Below are positions 51,437 to 60,585 of a stretch of DNA of 64,000 nucleotides, in pieces (position 1 is the first letter of the stretch; each line of letters starts with the position of its first letter). Both the position numbers and the translations under genes were made by a program. Source of the DNA: Candidatus Poribacteria bacterium (lineage in GTDB: Bacteria > Poribacteria > WGA-4E > WGA-3G). The notes beneath the pieces are model-generated. The model was not told the DNA's origin. It saw only the letters and a list, made by a program, of their open reading frames with translations, and ran no database searches. The stretch is from assembly GCA_958295945.1 (NCBI GenBank), contig OY282386.1, positions 868,001-932,000 of the forward strand. Reading direction: 5' to 3'.

Positions 51437-54328
51437 ATGAAAGGTCTTATCAACGGGTATTTGTTATTACTGTCTGTTGCGACACTTGTCTCACTATTCT
51501 GTGCACATGCACAAGAAACACAACAGACTGTGAATATTACAGGTGTCGTTACTGATAGTGTTTCCGACACGCCACTTGCAGATGTGACCATTAAGGTTGT
51601 AGACACAAATATTAAGGTAAAGACTGATGAAACAGGGGCTTTTTCATTAGATTTACCAGTTGGAACTTATACACTTCAGGTTTCCACACACTTTTACAAC
51701 GCTGCTGTAATTACTGATGTAAATGTCAACGCTGAAGGCTTATCAGCCCCTTTGGAAGTAACTCTTGAACCACAAGTTGTGAAATTAGACACAATTAAAA
51801 TGAAAGTTAGACTCAGTCAATCTGGGGAAAGAGGTTTACTTGAAAAACGGATGCGGAGTTCTCGCATTGAGGATAGCATCAGTACTGAAGAGATCAGCCG
51901 TTTACCAGATTCCTCTGCAGCTCAAGCTATCAGACGTGTTACAGGTGTCAGTATTGTCGGTGGAAAATATGTGTTTGTCCGTGGATTAGGGGAACGGTAT
52001 AGTAACACTCTACTCAACAATGTTGAGATACCGAGTCCAGAACCGAATCGTCGTGTTGTTCCTATGGACATTTTCCCCGCAAGTCTGCTTGCAAGTCTGC
52101 AAACCGTGAAGACATTTTCTCCAGACCAACCGGGGGGTTTTGCTGGTGGTTCAGTCCAAGTTTTCACAAAAGACTTCCCTGAAGCATTGACCATGTCATT
52201 ATCTTTGTCAACTGGATTCAATACACAAGCAACCGGCACTGATGGATTGACATATTCGGGGGGAAGTTTAGACTTTTTAGGGTTTGATGATGGTTCCCGT
52301 AAACTCCCAGAAATCATAAAAGAAAAGGCAGACGAAGTACCGATACGTGAACAAGGAAGGTTTACCACTACCGGATTTACAAATGAAGAAATTCAAGAAT
52401 TCGGACGCGCATTTGATAACATTTGGTCACCTGAACGAAAGGCTGTACCAGCAAATCAAGGTTACAAGTTTAGCCTTGGAAATAGCAACACCATATTCGG
52501 TAAGGAATTCGGTTATCTTGGTGTAATTTCCTACGGGAATAGTCATAGTCATAGCACACAGGAGAGAAGAGATTTCCGAATCGGTCTAAATGATAGACTA
52601 TCACCAGTAACAGATTACAGCATTGAACAGAGCGGAAATGAAGTAGATTGGGGTAGTGTCTTAAGTGCCAGCCTACGATTCTCACCAGATCATCTCTTAA
52701 GCTTACGTACACTTACAACACACGCAGCAGAAGACCAAACGAGAACTTGGGAAGGTGATAATGCCGATAGGAATACAATATATCGAAGTGCAAGACTCCA
52801 GTATGTAGAACGTCAACTTTTTTCGGGACAATTGGCAGGTACACACGCTTTCAATTTCGGAGAACCTGAAATCAAGAACGGTTCAGTTGAGGAAGAACAT
52901 GAGACTATTGAAGAAGCAATAAAAGACGCATTAACAATGGGAGACGACCAATCTGACCTTTCTATGGAATGGAGACTGACATATTCACGCGCAGCACGCA
53001 ATGAACCCGATACACGTGAAACTATCTATGAAGATAACGGTAAGGGAACATTCGTTTTTCGAGATTCTTCACAGAGTGGAAGTAGGTTCTTTTTTAACCT
53101 TGAAGATCATGATTACAACGGACGAATTGACTGGACATTACCTGTAAGAAAAACCGGCTTTTTCAAATTTGGTGGTCTTGTGCGGGATAGATCCCGTGCA
53201 TTTGATGTCAGAAGATTTAGGTTCTTACCATCAGACAACGTGGATGCATCCGTTGATCTTTCCGCACCACCGGAAACCCTGTTCCAAACTGACAACATCA
53301 TGCCACGTGTCTTTGAGTTACGTGAGTCCACACGCCGATCTGACAACTACGAGGCTGACCATAGTGTCTATTCAGGATACATGATGCTTGATATACCTAT
53401 CAGCAAGAAATGGCAGGTGATGACCGGTCTGCGATGGGAATATTCAGACCAGGTTCTTACAGCTTTCGACCCATTCTCTACTGTAATTTTGGAGAAAGAC
53501 CAAGCAAATTTGAGGACATCTGATGGCCTTCCGGGTCTCAACATCACATATCGATTAACTGATAGAATGAATCTACGACTCGCCGCATCTCGGACAGTCA
53601 CGCGTCCCGACTTACGTGAACTTGCACCTTTTGAGTTTACAGATTTTGTCGGTGGAAGAACAGTGCTTGGAAATACCAATCTTGAACGGACACTGATTGA
53701 CAACTACGATTTCCGTTGGGAAGTTTTCCCTGACACTACAGGAGGTGGTGTTGTAGCAGTGAGTGCTTTTTACAAAAGGTTTCATAAACCTATTGAACAG
53801 ATCATTGAACCGCAAGCTGAAGTTCGCATTACCTATGCAAATGCTGAACGTGCTCACAACTATGGATTAGAACTTGAAGCACGTCAGAATTTAGGTGTTA
53901 TCGCAAAGATACTGAGTGCTTTTTCAATTAACACAAATGCTGCGTTTATCTCCTCAAGAGTTGAGCTTCCTGAGGACGTTGGTATCCAGACCTCTTCTGA
54001 GCGACCTTTACAAGGACAGTGTCCGTATATTGTAAATGTTTCAATCGGTTATGAATCGTCAAACTGGGGGATATCAAGTTCGGTAGCATATAACATTTAT
54101 GGACGTAGACTCTCTGATGTAGGAAACCACGGAGCACCAGATGTTTATGAACAACCGCGTGGTGAATTAGATTTGAGTTTCAGTCGCACTGTTGCTGACA
54201 CATATAAATTTAGTGTATCTGCAAAGAATCTACTTGACCGACCTGTTGAATTTAAGCAGGGAGGGGCAACATCTGTTAAATATAGGGTTGGAAGGTCATT
54301 CTCATTCGGGGTAAGTTATAGCATATAA
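51437..54328 (+). CDS. TonB-dependent outer membrane receptor
   Basis: 963 aa. Signal peptide (about 1-25, ending AHA), then a carboxypeptidase-regulatory-like domain (NITGVVTDSVSDTPLADVTI, 33-112) and the plug (SRIEDSISTEEISRLPDSSA, VTGVSIVGGKYVFVRGLGER, NNVEIPSPEPNRRVVPMDIF). A 22-strand-type barrel follows, with the final strand RSFSFGVSYSI. The plug sequence is of the subtype with GGFAGGSVQVFTKDFPE, which often occurs with a beta-helix lipoprotein. Such a lipoprotein is encoded at 60.6 kb, and a TonB-family protein at 62.7 kb. GAGAGAGGAAAC lies before the ATG. It imports an unknown large substrate, energised by TonB. Confidence 0.92.
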   Translation: MKGLINGYLLLLSVATLVSLFCAHAQETQQTVNITGVVTDSVSDTPLADVTIKVVDTNIKVKTDETGAFSLDLPVGTYTLQVSTHFYNAAVITDVNVNAEGLSAPLEVTLEPQVVKLDTIKMKVRLSQSGERGLLEKRMRSSRIEDSISTEEISRLPDSSAAQAIRRVTGVSIVGGKYVFVRGLGERYSNTLLNNVEIPSPEPNRRVVPMDIFPASLLASLQTVKTFSPDQPGGFAGGSVQVFTKDFPEALTMSLSLSTGFNTQATGTDGLTYSGGSLDFLGFDDGSRKLPEIIKEKADEVPIREQGRFTTTGFTNEEIQEFGRAFDNIWSPERKAVPANQGYKFSLGNSNTIFGKEFGYLGVISYGNSHSHSTQERRDFRIGLNDRLSPVTDYSIEQSGNEVDWGSVLSASLRFSPDHLLSLRTLTTHAAEDQTRTWEGDNADRNTIYRSARLQYVERQLFSGQLAGTHAFNFGEPEIKNGSVEEEHETIEEAIKDALTMGDDQSDLSMEWRLTYSRAARNEPDTRETIYEDNGKGTFVFRDSSQSGSRFFFNLEDHDYNGRIDWTLPVRKTGFFKFGGLVRDRSRAFDVRRFRFLPSDNVDASVDLSAPPETLFQTDNIMPRVFELRESTRRSDNYEADHSVYSGYMMLDIPISKKWQVMTGLRWEYSDQVLTAFDPFSTVILEKDQANLRTSDGLPGLNITYRLTDRMNLRLAASRTVTRPDLRELAPFEFTDFVGGRTVLGNTNLERTLIDNYDFRWEVFPDTTGGGVVAVSAFYKRFHKPIEQIIEPQAEVRITYANAERAHNYGLELEARQNLGVIAKILSAFSINTNAAFISSRVELPEDVGIQTSSERPLQGQCPYIVNVSIGYESSNWGISSSVAYNIYGRRLSDVGNHGAPDVYEQPRGELDLSFSRTVADTYKFSVSAKNLLDRPVEFKQGGATSVKYRVGRSFSFGVSYSI

Positions 54329-54367
54329 TCTACAAAATGGGATCATCACAATTAGTCAATAAACATA

Positions 54368-54442
54368 CTAGACATTATAACGTTTTAATTGTGTGTTGTT
54401 CCTGGTCTTTAATTAAACCTAAGGTTCGTCCTTCGGGTAGAG
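54368..54442. repeat. Left arm of a 75-bp inverted repeat pair
   Basis: This stretch, from about CTAGACATTATAACG to CGTCCTTCGGGTAGAG, is nearly the exact reverse complement of 60302-60375. I counted only about three differences over some 75 bases. Together the arms enclose the giant lamin-tail gene and the repeat region, a 5.9-kb block. Confidence 0.75.
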
Positions 54443-54499
54443 TTTGCAAAACCCATAGGTGTCAATTCAAGGAATATTATTCGTTTTTTGGATATGTGT

Positions 54500-54618
54500 A
54501 GCCCCTGCGGTGCGACAGGTGTATAGACCACCTATTGGCACATCATGGACAAAGCCCCAGAGGGGCGACAGGTGTCCAGTGTCCTTGGCTGTAATACACC
54601 TTTCGCACCGCAGGGGCT
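54500..54618. repeat. 119-bp palindromic element with GC-rich arms
   Basis: Perfect 16-bp arms AGCCCCTGCGGTGCGA (54500-54515) and its complement (54603-54618) surround a core with a second GC-rich unit, GCCCCAGAGGGGCGACAGG. It encodes nothing and looks like a mobile-repeat type hairpin element. Confidence 0.65.
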
Positions 54619-55129
54619 CAAGAAGGTTTTGACACATTTTTCTATACACATTCCGCACCGCTGGTGCTGCTGTCATTAGAAATGAGCACTATTTTTCGGT
54701 CTTGGTGTTATCAGATGCGGACGATTAAATCATTATAATGTCTATTATTAATGGGATAAACATTTATAGAAATGGTATAAGACTGTAGATTGGGTTGAGG
54801 CACAGAAACATCACCACCGCATTTGTGCTCAAACCCTTCATAGTCATTTTTCCTGTAGATTCCTGGACGATTCGGAAACCGAACCATAAGCGTCAATTTA
54901 AGAATAGCCGCTATTGTTGGAGGGGTTTAAAACCACGACTTAATCAACGCATTGTCCCGCAAGGTCTCCGTGACTCGCCAATGTCTGAACTATGTTTTCT
55001 ATCTATTTGGCAAGATTTTCAAAGTTATAGTGAATTATAAATATAAGTTGACACTTCACGTCACATGGTAGGCGAGGTTTCCTAACCTTGCCGATGCAGA
55101 GCGTTCAAGTCCTTTCAAAATCTACTATA

Positions 55130-55489
55130 AATAAAGTTAATCAATAACATTTATACAACACAAAATAATGATAACATAAAATATAAACTTAAGCAAGTTA
55201 ATTTTCCTATTTATTTATACTTATCATATTTCTTATATGAAGTATATGACATATTATATATCAATATACGTTAGTAAGTCAAGAAAAAATTGAAGTATAT
55301 GACATATTATATATCAATATACGTTATAAGTCAAGAAAAAATTACAAGAAAAATGCATTTTTTTTTTTGTGGAATTGTGTGAATTTTGTGAGAATTGTGG
55401 GTTTTCGGCTACCGTGTGACTTTGGCGAGGCACGGAGACCTTGCCCTACAATATTTTGTGTTGTATAAATGTTATTATTTAACTTTATT
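55130..55489. repeat. 360-bp element with 41-bp terminal inverted repeats
   Basis: The left arm (55130-55170) and right arm (55449-55489) are complementary at about 37 of 41 bases, sharing AACATTTATACAACACAAAAT. Inside lie two tandem 52-bp copies and a GGCACGGAGACCTTGCCC core that is also seen at 5.4 kb. It has no ORF, so it is best read as a MITE-like non-autonomous element. Confidence 0.65.
55238..55341. repeat. Tandem duplication, two 52-53-bp copies
   Basis: Copies at 55238-55290 and 55291-55341 begin TGAAGTATATGACATATTAT and end AAGTCAAGAAAAAAT; they differ by a single lost G. A recent exact duplication inside the 360-bp element. The AT-rich unit resembles sequence near 26.6 kb. Confidence 0.75.
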
Positions 55490-55665
55490 TAACTTTGAAA
55501 ACCTTGCAAACTGGCGCGAATTATTGGGATAGATAGAAAACATATTCGCACATGCCACACGCAAGGACAAGCATCAATAACCCCGATGTAGGTAAAAATA
55601 GATGGATAGATTAGGTGAGTTATTGATTGAGATAGGTAAACAGGTTCCCCCTGTTTAAACACAAT

Positions 55666-55700
55666 ATTAATACATATTATTAATACATATTATTAATATT
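55666..55700. repeat. 13-bp tandem repeat
   Basis: ATTAATACATATT occurs twice in a row (55666-55678, 55679-55691) followed by a partial third copy. It lies about 80 bases before the giant secreted protein gene and may affect its promoter by spacing, though no effect is shown. Confidence 0.5.
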
Positions 55701-55781
55701 TACGATTGGAAGATTAGATTAACAGGATTTAATTCCCTGAATCTTAACTTGAATTTAATATTCTAAAAGGAGAAATAAGTA

Positions 55782-58700
55782 ATGCGATTGTCAAATAAAT
55801 TGACATTTTCCTTAGCATGTTTAATTTTGATCCTTGCGCTTGCGGCGATGCCCGCAATGGCAGGCAAAATCAAAGCCGAATGGACAGATGATTTAGATGG
55901 CACGGACTCTGCTGCTACCAATCCGGGATGGAAGGTTACTGTAACATTCCCAGAAGCGGTGACTACCGTAACGGGTGGTTATTTAGATCCGGATGCGGCA
56001 GCTTCTGAAACGGCGTTGGCAGACACCGACTTTACCGCAGGTACAGTAGCAGAGAAAATGCAACCTTTTACAGTTGATGTTCCTGCCGCTCCTGGTGCTG
56101 TGGTTGCTGTTCGAATTGAAGTGACGGCTCCGACTGCAGAAGCCAACAAGTATCAGCGTGTAACATTTCCAGAAGCAAAAGAGGATGCTGAGCTTGAAGA
56201 GGAAAACTTAACTTTAATTCCAAAGTTGAAAGCTATTACCGACTTCATAGAATACGCGAACGGTGATGACCGAGAGGTGACGGTAGAATTTGACTTTGAA
56301 ATGGCAGATGAAGATGAAGAAGATTATGGTAATCCAAGTGACGACCTTGAGCTTCATATTAGTGATGTTACCTTTGCACCTGATGCTGACATTCGATCTG
56401 CAGAAGTTAGTGGAACAGATACGGTAACGTTTACCTTAGCTCATGCAGATGACGCTGCTTCAGAATCTATTACTGTAACACTTGGAGGTGATTACGCTTT
56501 AGAAGCTACTCAGGATGGTGATGCTGGCAATGGAACAGAAGGTGTCGCTACGGTTATATGGGATAACATGGCTCCAACGGCAACTATTGGTACTAATCCT
56601 GTGCGCGCCGTATCTCTCTCCAGTGATTTTGCAGCCCCAGAAGTAAATGCGGATACTGTGTGGGATGAAGCTTTCTATCTCACTGTCTCTATTGAAGATG
56701 AAACAGATGGTAGTGGTGTAGACATTAAGAATAGTATTGTTACTGCGTCAAAACTTGATGTAGGGGCAAAAGGTGAGGCTGCAAAGCAGGGTACTGATGT
56801 TGATGGCACTGAATATCTTATTGAACTTACACCGAAGGCTGACCGAGTAACAACTGCAGGTGAAGAAGTTACGATTACCGTTACACCTGTTGATAAAGCG
56901 GGTAACGCAGGTACTCCTGTGACACACCCGGTGAAATTGGCAGAGAAAACAGCTCCTGATCCAACCGATGCAAACTTTACTAAAGCAGTACCGGCAAGTG
57001 GTAATGTGGTACCAGGTAGCACAATCATGGCTACCTTTAGTAAAGATCCTGGAGCAACATTTAAAGTAAGCCCAGCTGCCGCAGCCACTGTAGCGGGAAG
57101 TGGTACGACACGTACACTCACGATTTCGTCATCACAAGCACTCGGGTCGCTGACGCTCACGCTCACATGGGGAGGCACAACCAAAGTGCTTACCTACAAT
57201 GTTATTGCTGCTGCACCTTTAACAGGCTTAACTGTTCCAGCAGAAAGTTATGTTATCATCAGCAAAAATAGTGATGTAATGGGCTTGCCTGTCTCCGTTA
57301 CAAGTGCAATGCGTAAAACATGGGCAGGTATGCCAGATTTAGAAGGTCTTTTCTATAGTGGTGGTACCCTTGCACTGACTATTACCAAAAAAGCCGATTC
57401 CGCATTGTTTGACCACGATGGCGACGATGCTAATGCGAAAGATACAGCAGGTAAATATACTGGTAAGAAAGCAGATGGAACTGACGGGTCTGCACCGCGT
57501 CAATATGGTGCTCGTGATCTCATTATAACTGAGATAATGGCAGCCAGAAATGATGCTAAGGTAGGCACTGATGAATATACTGCTCACCAATGGATTGAGA
57601 TATATAACCCATTGAAAGTGGAAGTAAGTGGTGCTACACTTGCAGCAAAATCAGGTCGTCCTGCACTCGATGCTGCTTCAACTGAAGTTTTATTAGATCG
57701 CTTTAGTAACCAAGTTGGTGTCGGTTGGCAGTTCACAGGACTTGGTCAAAACGGGTTTGATGATGATATGGGCGAAGGTGCTGAATTTGTAGCTGGTCGT
57801 CCTAACGTTGATTTTGTCTCTTTCTATAGAACAGAAAGAGGTAAAGATGGTCACACCAAAGGTCATTGGAAAACTTCAACCGAAGTCTATCTTGCTGGTC
57901 ATAAAGGAACACCAGGCGTTAAAGAACGTTCTGCAGCGGTAACACTTGGGAATCCCAGCACAGTGCCAACCAGTGATAATGTTATCTTCAATGAAATTGG
58001 CAACTTCGCTGATGGTTCACAATGGATAGAATTTAAGAACCGTAAAGGTACAACAGTCAACCTCAAAAAATGGAGTGTTGGTATAGTAACAGCAGTCGGA
58101 ACTGAAGTTGACCTCTTTGACTTCCCCGACAAAAATATCAATATTCCTGCAGGTGGCGTGTTGTTAGTAACTGAAAAAGCATTTTATGAAGAGGGTTCAC
58201 AACTCGGACTTGGCTACGACATACTTGCAGGTGCTGCAGACCAGCAACCTGGTATTGATGATGATGTTGGTAATGAAGATCAGCCAGTTCGCTATATGAA
58301 ACAGAATATGGGGAATATGCCAAATGGTAACTTCCTGTTGATTCTGCGAACAAGTAATGATAACAAGCACTTGAAAACTGCTGGTGGTGGTGTGCAAGAT
58401 ATCGCAGGTTATTATCCAAATTCATCGCAAAGACCGGATGCTGCCAACCCAACGCGAACGACCGATCTATGGCCCTTCTACCGCTTTAGTGGTCCGTGGC
58501 CTGCGAATAATCTAACTGAAGGCAAAGTATGGCGTAGAAACCGTGAAGGTCATCATGGACATACAGGTGAGAAAAATGAAGGTGGTAAGCACGCTTGGGC
58601 ACACGCTGGTTTCACAGGCGGTCTTGGTTATAAACGTGCTACACCATCAAGTAATGCTAACGGTGGAACACCCGGTTATGCAAATAACGCATTAATGGGT

Positions 58701-59852
58701 GCTGGTGCTGCAGTTACTGCACCTGTCTATATCAGCGAAATTATGTTTGCTGATGATGGTGATAGAGGTCGTCTGCCACAGTGGATTGAAATTACCAACC
58801 CATCAAAGTCTGTTGGTGTGAATTTACATAATTGGCGTATAACGATTGTCAATCATGAAAACACCTATGCTGATGGCGAATCTGGTGATACTGCGACTGC
58901 AGAATGGGATGGTAAACTTGAAGCAACTTTCTTGCTGAAAGGTTTGATGATCCAACCTAATCAGTCGGTTATCATTACATCTGTTCGACCATTACGGAAA
59001 AATGTCCGTCTACCAAATGTTGATATTTTCTCTGTATGGGATAACTCAGGCGGTTCAGGTTCCAGAGGTGCTACCGATATGAAAGCACAAGGAAATGCTA
59101 TCCTGAATCCGTATGGGTTCTATATCACCCTACATGCAAATGGTCATGAAGGCGATAAGAATAAGTGGCAGTCAGTTGACACTGTTGGCAACCTTGCGGC
59201 TCCTGCCAGTGATAGACGTGGAAATACACAGCCTGTATCACCTATCGCTTGGATGTTGCCTAATTCTGTTGATGAAGACGGAACCCGTTCTTCAATCGCC
59301 CGCACAAATTTGGTCATGTCGAAAATGGCTGGTGGTGAAAGGGTTGATGGACATACCCGTGAGCTTTCTGATGGCACAAAAAAAGGTGGTTGGATACTTT
59401 CTGTTGATGATAGTAGAACTGGCAGAATTAACTCAGGCTATTACGGACATATTAGCGATATAAGTTCTCCCGGTCAAACCGTCGGAAGACCATTACCAGT
59501 TAGTTTATCCTTCTTCCGCCCAACACTTGAAGATGGTAAAGTTGTTATCCGTTGGACTACCGAATCTGAACTTGACAACGCTGGATTTAATATCCTTCGT
59601 AGTCAAGACCGTAATGGTGAGTTCACAAAGGTCAACGACCAGTTGATCCAAGGTAAAGGTACCACAGCGGAACGTAGTACATATAAATGGGTAGATACTT
59701 CAGCCAAACCGGGTGCAGTATACTACTATCAAATTGAAGACGTATCCTTCGCTGGTGAGCATAATACGCTTACGACCACTAAGATGAAAGGCTTAATTTC
59801 TGCTAAAAACAAGCTGACAACGAAGTGGGGCGAATTGAAAGAGGTACAATAG
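55782..59852 (+). CDS. Giant secreted protein with Ig-like and lamin-tail domains
   Basis: 1356 aa. Signal peptide ending AMPAMA (about residue 28). Residues 30-500 are repeated Ig/cadherin-like beta modules rich in D, T and A (TGTPVTHPVKLAEKTAPD-like joints). Three lamin-tail (LTD) units follow: DLIITEIMAARNDAKVGTDE (about 577), VIFNEIGNFADGSQWIEFK (about 728) and YISEIMFADDGDRGRLPQWI (about 983). The C-terminus (LPVSLSFFRPTLEDGKVVIR, FNILRSQDRNGEFTKVNDQL) is a sorting or fibronectin-like module that I associate with Poribacteria. It probably sits on or is shed from the surface. GGAG lies before the ATG; a 16-bp-stem terminator closes it. Confidence 0.85.
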   Translation: MRLSNKLTFSLACLILILALAAMPAMAGKIKAEWTDDLDGTDSAATNPGWKVTVTFPEAVTTVTGGYLDPDAAASETALADTDFTAGTVAEKMQPFTVDVPAAPGAVVAVRIEVTAPTAEANKYQRVTFPEAKEDAELEEENLTLIPKLKAITDFIEYANGDDREVTVEFDFEMADEDEEDYGNPSDDLELHISDVTFAPDADIRSAEVSGTDTVTFTLAHADDAASESITVTLGGDYALEATQDGDAGNGTEGVATVIWDNMAPTATIGTNPVRAVSLSSDFAAPEVNADTVWDEAFYLTVSIEDETDGSGVDIKNSIVTASKLDVGAKGEAAKQGTDVDGTEYLIELTPKADRVTTAGEEVTITVTPVDKAGNAGTPVTHPVKLAEKTAPDPTDANFTKAVPASGNVVPGSTIMATFSKDPGATFKVSPAAAATVAGSGTTRTLTISSSQALGSLTLTLTWGGTTKVLTYNVIAAAPLTGLTVPAESYVIISKNSDVMGLPVSVTSAMRKTWAGMPDLEGLFYSGGTLALTITKKADSALFDHDGDDANAKDTAGKYTGKKADGTDGSAPRQYGARDLIITEIMAARNDAKVGTDEYTAHQWIEIYNPLKVEVSGATLAAKSGRPALDAASTEVLLDRFSNQVGVGWQFTGLGQNGFDDDMGEGAEFVAGRPNVDFVSFYRTERGKDGHTKGHWKTSTEVYLAGHKGTPGVKERSAAVTLGNPSTVPTSDNVIFNEIGNFADGSQWIEFKNRKGTTVNLKKWSVGIVTAVGTEVDLFDFPDKNINIPAGGVLLVTEKAFYEEGSQLGLGYDILAGAADQQPGIDDDVGNEDQPVRYMKQNMGNMPNGNFLLILRTSNDNKHLKTAGGGVQDIAGYYPNSSQRPDAANPTRTTDLWPFYRFSGPWPANNLTEGKVWRRNREGHHGHTGEKNEGGKHAWAHAGFTGGLGYKRATPSSNANGGTPGYANNALMGAGAAVTAPVYISEIMFADDGDRGRLPQWIEITNPSKSVGVNLHNWRITIVNHENTYADGESGDTATAEWDGKLEATFLLKGLMIQPNQSVIITSVRPLRKNVRLPNVDIFSVWDNSGGSGSRGATDMKAQGNAILNPYGFYITLHANGHEGDKNKWQSVDTVGNLAAPASDRRGNTQPVSPIAWMLPNSVDEDGTRSSIARTNLVMSKMAGGERVDGHTRELSDGTKKGGWILSVDDSRTGRINSGYYGHISDISSPGQTVGRPLPVSLSFFRPTLEDGKVVIRWTTESELDNAGFNILRSQDRNGEFTKVNDQLIQGKGTTAERSTYKWVDTSAKPGAVYYYQIEDVSFAGEHNTLTTTKMKGLISAKNKLTTKWGELKEVQ

Positions 59853-59941
59853 GGTTAAATTCAGGGATATTTAACCAGTTCTCCTAACAATAAGGAATCT
59901 GCAGAAACCTTATTGGAGAATTTTCTAAAATACACCCATTA

Positions 59942-59980
59942 TAGGAAACTATTGTTACTTCCCGATACAATAGTTTCCTA
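59942..59980 (+). terminator. Hairpin after the giant protein gene
   Basis: TAGGAAACTATTGT (59942-59955) pairs perfectly with ACAATAGTTTCCTA (59967-59980) around an 11-base loop. A smaller AATAAGG/CCTTATT stem lies before it at 59889-59916. No T-run follows, so these may only protect the 3' end or slow the polymerase; the true terminator is next. Confidence 0.5.
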
Positions 59981-60020
59981 ATTGGGCTAAGTTTAACTAA
60001 CCTAACCTATCCAACTTATC

Positions 60021-60064
60021 AAAATAGAGACTTGCAGGGGATGCAAGTCTCTATTTTATTTTTA
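60021..60064 (+). terminator. Strong rho-independent terminator
   Basis: A 16-bp perfect stem (AAAATAGAGACTTGCA 60021-60036, TGCAAGTCTCTATTTT 60042-60057) with the five-base loop GGGGA is followed by ATTTTTA. The T-rich right side makes it a clear terminator of the giant protein gene. Confidence 0.8.
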
Positions 60065-60118
60065 AACCCATCACCCCATTGTAGGCGCGCTTTCTAAGCG
60101 TGCTCTTCCACAAGTCCC

Positions 60119-60232
60119 GTAGGGGCGAGGTTTCCTCGCCCGCCCGTTGTCTCCTTGTAGGGGCGAGGTTTCCCAATCTGCTTGTTTTGTCCGTTTCTGT
60201 CCATCGGGCGAGGAAACCTCGCCCCTACAAGG
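60119..60232. repeat. Cluster of GGGGCGAGG palindromic units
   Basis: GTAGGGGCGAGGTTTCC occurs at 60119 and 60157 in one direction, and its complement GGAAACCTCGCCCCTAC at 60212-60228. The second and third units form 21-bp perfect arms (60153-60173 with 60212-60232); the first is itself a hairpin (GGGCGAGG-TTT-CCTCGCCC 60123-60141). These are REP-like repeats. Related cores lie at 10.6, 54.5 and 55.4 kb. Confidence 0.75.
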
Positions 60233-60250
60233 GTAGGTGATATATGGCGA

Positions 60251-60302
60251 GGCACGAAACCCGACACGTGTTGATTAGGTCTGTCATGTCGGGTTTCGTG
60301 CC
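60251..60302. repeat. 52-bp palindrome with 16-bp arms
   Basis: GGCACGAAACCCGACA (60251-60266) and its complement TGTCGGGTTTCGTGCC (60287-60302) flank a 20-base loop. It directly abuts the right arm of the long inverted repeat and has the same GGCAC...TGCC design as cores at 5.4 and 55.4 kb. Confidence 0.65.
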
Positions 60303-60375
60303 TCTACCCGACGGACGAACCTTAGGTTTAATTAAAGACCAGGAACAACACACAATCTAAAACGTTATAATGTCT
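60302..60375. repeat. Right arm of the 75-bp inverted repeat pair
   Basis: The reverse complement of 54368-54442, with the first bases CTCTACCCGACGGACG and later TTAATTAAAGACCAGGAACA. It begins where the GGCAC palindrome ends. Between here and the beta-helix gene (60376-60585) no gene is seen. Confidence 0.75.
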
Positions 60376-60585
60376 ACTGCTAACATGTTATTAATTAGGA
60401 AAATTATTCTCAATAAAAAGGTCAAAGTATCGTGAGTATTTTGCAACAATTTACGTGTAAAATAAACGTGTTAGAACCTTCATAGTCGCGACCAAAAAAA
60501 TCGATAGGTCTGTTAGGTCGCAATGATAATTACCACTCATCCCAGGAACTGGGATTTTATAAAGAAAAGGAGTTTAGAAAAACAA

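Larger units (their letters stand above)
54329..55781. other. 1.45-kb repeat-rich noncoding region
   Basis: No convincing gene is present between the receptor and the giant secreted protein. It holds one arm of a long inverted repeat (54368-54442), a 16-bp-arm palindrome (54500-54618), a 360-bp element with 41-bp ends (55130-55489) that includes two tandem 52-bp copies, and a 13-bp tandem repeat (55666-55700). The section 54619-55129 is otherwise featureless apart from a GGCGAGGTTTCC-type fragment near 55072. The frames on either strand lack starts, ribosome sites and protein-like composition. A GGAG ribosome site (55770) precedes the next gene. Confidence 0.6.

Noticed and set aside
54467-54676. 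Possible small gene in the receptor downstream region
   Set aside because: The frame is made almost entirely of the palindromic repeat at 54500-54618 and lacks a ribosome site.
55382-55470. Possible riboswitch or RNA gene in the 360-bp element
   Set aside because: The pairing found is explained by the terminal inverted repeats; no conserved RNA motif was recognised.
56675-57184. 169-codon minus-strand frame within the giant protein gene
   Set aside because: Antisense shadow; its Val/Ser/Thr-rich content mirrors the repeated Ig-like coding strand.
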